Assembly (NCBI GenBank): GCA_021199475.1
Contig: JAJQHZ010000003.1
Span: 1-34,631 of the forward strand
Length of the DNA stretch: 34,631 bases
Direction of reading: 5' to 3'
Source of the DNA: Lachnospiraceae bacterium
GTDB lineage: Bacteria; Bacillota; Clostridia; Lachnospirales; Lachnospiraceae
Part shown: piece by piece, positions 33,801-34,631 of the stretch
Numbering within the stretch: the stretch's first letter is position 1
How the letters are laid out: each line of letters begins with the position of its first letter
Position numbers and translations under genes: made by a program
Notes under the pieces: generated by a model
The model's database searches: none
Told to the model about the DNA's origin: nothing
Seen by the model: only the letters and a program-made list of their open reading frames with translations

Positions 33801-34217
33801 TTAAGTATCAAAAATACTTCTTGCCCTGTTAGTCAACATCTCATTTCGCTCCGACTTGTCATTGAAAATATTCAGGCATTCTTGTTTTAACTTCTCTACA
33901 TTTTCTTCTGTAACATCAACCCCCGCATTTTCCAATGCAATCACAAGATCCTCGTCAGTCCAAACTTCTTCGTACCAGTATGAGTTTTCCATATCGTCCT
34001 GTTCTTCACAGAGTTGGGAGGCTATCGAGATTTCTTTTTCTTCCCACACATTCTGTAAGCAATCCATCAGGTTCAAAATTCCTTCCGGAAGAACCCCCGC
34101 CTCAGCACCATACCATCTCTCCAGATGGCATTGTTGAGAATACAACCATTCCTTTTGCTTCAAAAACAACCCCCAGTCTATTTGTTCCATTACATTTTTC
34201 ATCTGATTCATTTTCAT
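33801..34217 (-). CDS. Hypothetical protein typical of accessory elements
   Basis: This 138-residue acidic protein begins MKMNQMKNVMEQIDWGLFLK and has a middle rich in Glu/Cys/Trp and a conserved-looking tail (VWTDEDLVIALENAGVDVTE, then ECLNIFNDKSERNEMLTNRA). I recognise the style from small proteins of clostridial mobile elements but not a named family. The ribosome binding site is weak (GGGAAAG). It is intact, between the broken small ORF and the methyltransferase fragment. No function can be assigned. Confidence 0.6.
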   Translation of the reverse strand: MKMNQMKNVMEQIDWGLFLKQKEWLYSQQCHLERWYGAEAGVLPEGILNLMDCLQNVWEEKEISIASQLCEEQDDMENSYWYEEVWTDEDLVIALENAGVDVTEENVEKLKQECLNIFNDKSERNEMLTNRARSIFDT

Positions 34218-34244
34218 AATAATCTATCGCTTTCCCAGAATAGT

Positions 34245-34580
34245 TTACCCCATAACTGTCTGAAACCATATCTTCCCCTCTAACCGCTGCTTGATTTTCT
34301 CAACATTCTCTTTCAATATCTCAATCAGAATACAGCTTCGCTTCATCATCAATGCAGCTTCTCCCACAACACCGCTTCCAGCAAAAGAATCCAGCACAAC
34401 TTCTCCTTCATAGGTAACATAGTCCAGAATCTGCTCACAAAGAGAAATCGGCATCTCACTTTGGTGTATCCGTTCTTTCTTTGATACGATCTGCACATCA
34501 AAAGCTGTTGGAAGCATTCCCTTGCATCCGCTCATATAGCATTTCTCACCAGTTTCATCGGATTTTTTCTTGTCATAGTG
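34245..34580 (-). pseudogene. C-terminal part of a DNA (adenine/cytosine-N4) methyltransferase
   Basis: The frame carries HQSEMPISLCEQILDYVTYE followed by VVLDSFAGSGVVGEAALMMK, i.e. the H-x-x-E-K/M-P lead-in and the D-x-F-x-G-S-G SAM-binding motif of beta-class DNA methyltransferases, then RSCILIEI. Only the last 110 codons or so are here. Protein-like sequence (HYDKKKSDETGEKCY) extends upstream of the first ATG (34535) to a TGA at 34583-34581, and another stop follows upstream, so the N-terminal catalytic part (with DPPY) is missing or out of frame. It is either a truncated gene or one shifted near the window edge. Confidence 0.6.
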
Positions 34581-34631
34581 TCAATTTCCCGCGCTTTTTA
34601 ACTCTCAAAAGCGTGATTCAGCCCTCTTCCT

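Overview
The window looks like a chromosomal segment of an anaerobic Firmicute, probably Lachnospiraceae or a related Clostridia. The reasons are its moderate GC, strong AGGAGG-type ribosome binding sites, clostridial-type phosphotransacetylase, ECF sigma/DUF4179, DUF2975 and CPBP modules, and many minus-strand accessory operons. The assignment comes from gene content and style only; there is no rRNA or taxonomic marker here.

Region 1 (1-8570) is a specialised-metabolism or stress-type region. A seven-gene minus-strand operon (4996 down to 119) encodes three class I SAM methyltransferases, two integral membrane proteins, an L-2-amino-thiazoline-4-carboxylic acid (ATC) hydrolase-family protein and a GNAT acetyltransferase. 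A second minus-strand group (8477 down to 5670) encodes an AraC regulator, an alpha/beta hydrolase and a second ATC hydrolase-like protein. Between them, on the plus strand, lies the promoter and a stub of an internally deleted ABC transporter gene. All three transcription units carry the same 16-bp inverted repeat, GTTAG-N6-CTAAC, at the transcription start. They therefore look like one regulon.

Region 2 (8650-13335) holds housekeeping genes: pta, a stand-alone dnaK paralogue, a membrane-anchored FKBP-type prolyl isomerase, and a TetR-like regulator.

Region 3 (13398-21921) is a complete four-gene Wadjet-type operon (jetABCD, best matching type II: DUF2397/DUF2398/TIGR02680/DUF2399-like) with its own promoter. 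Known Wadjet complexes are SMC-family machines that recognise and cleave small circular plasmids. JetC keeps the Walker A, signature and Walker B motifs, and JetD keeps the TOPRIM acidic residues.

Region 4 (21964-29847) holds a ketopantoate-reductase-like gene with a MutT-type Nudix gene, a DUF3786 gene, a BrnA antitoxin whose BrnT toxin has been gutted by an internal deletion, a 51-codon gene plus a PIN-like nuclease, an ECF sigma factor with a DUF4179 anti-sigma-like membrane protein, and a 586-residue protein I could not assign.

Region 5 (30006-31920) is a DUF2975 / small HTH / CPBP protease operon whose promoter is bracketed by two near-identical palindromes. Region 6 (31921-34631) is a decaying accessory region. 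It contains a DUF3791/DUF3990 module in which the DUF3990 gene has two in-frame amber stops, a short ORF with one stop, other coding remnants, and the C-terminal part of a DNA methyltransferase at the window edge. The repeated pattern of toxin or transporter genes broken beside intact regulators or antitoxins is the main evolutionary theme.
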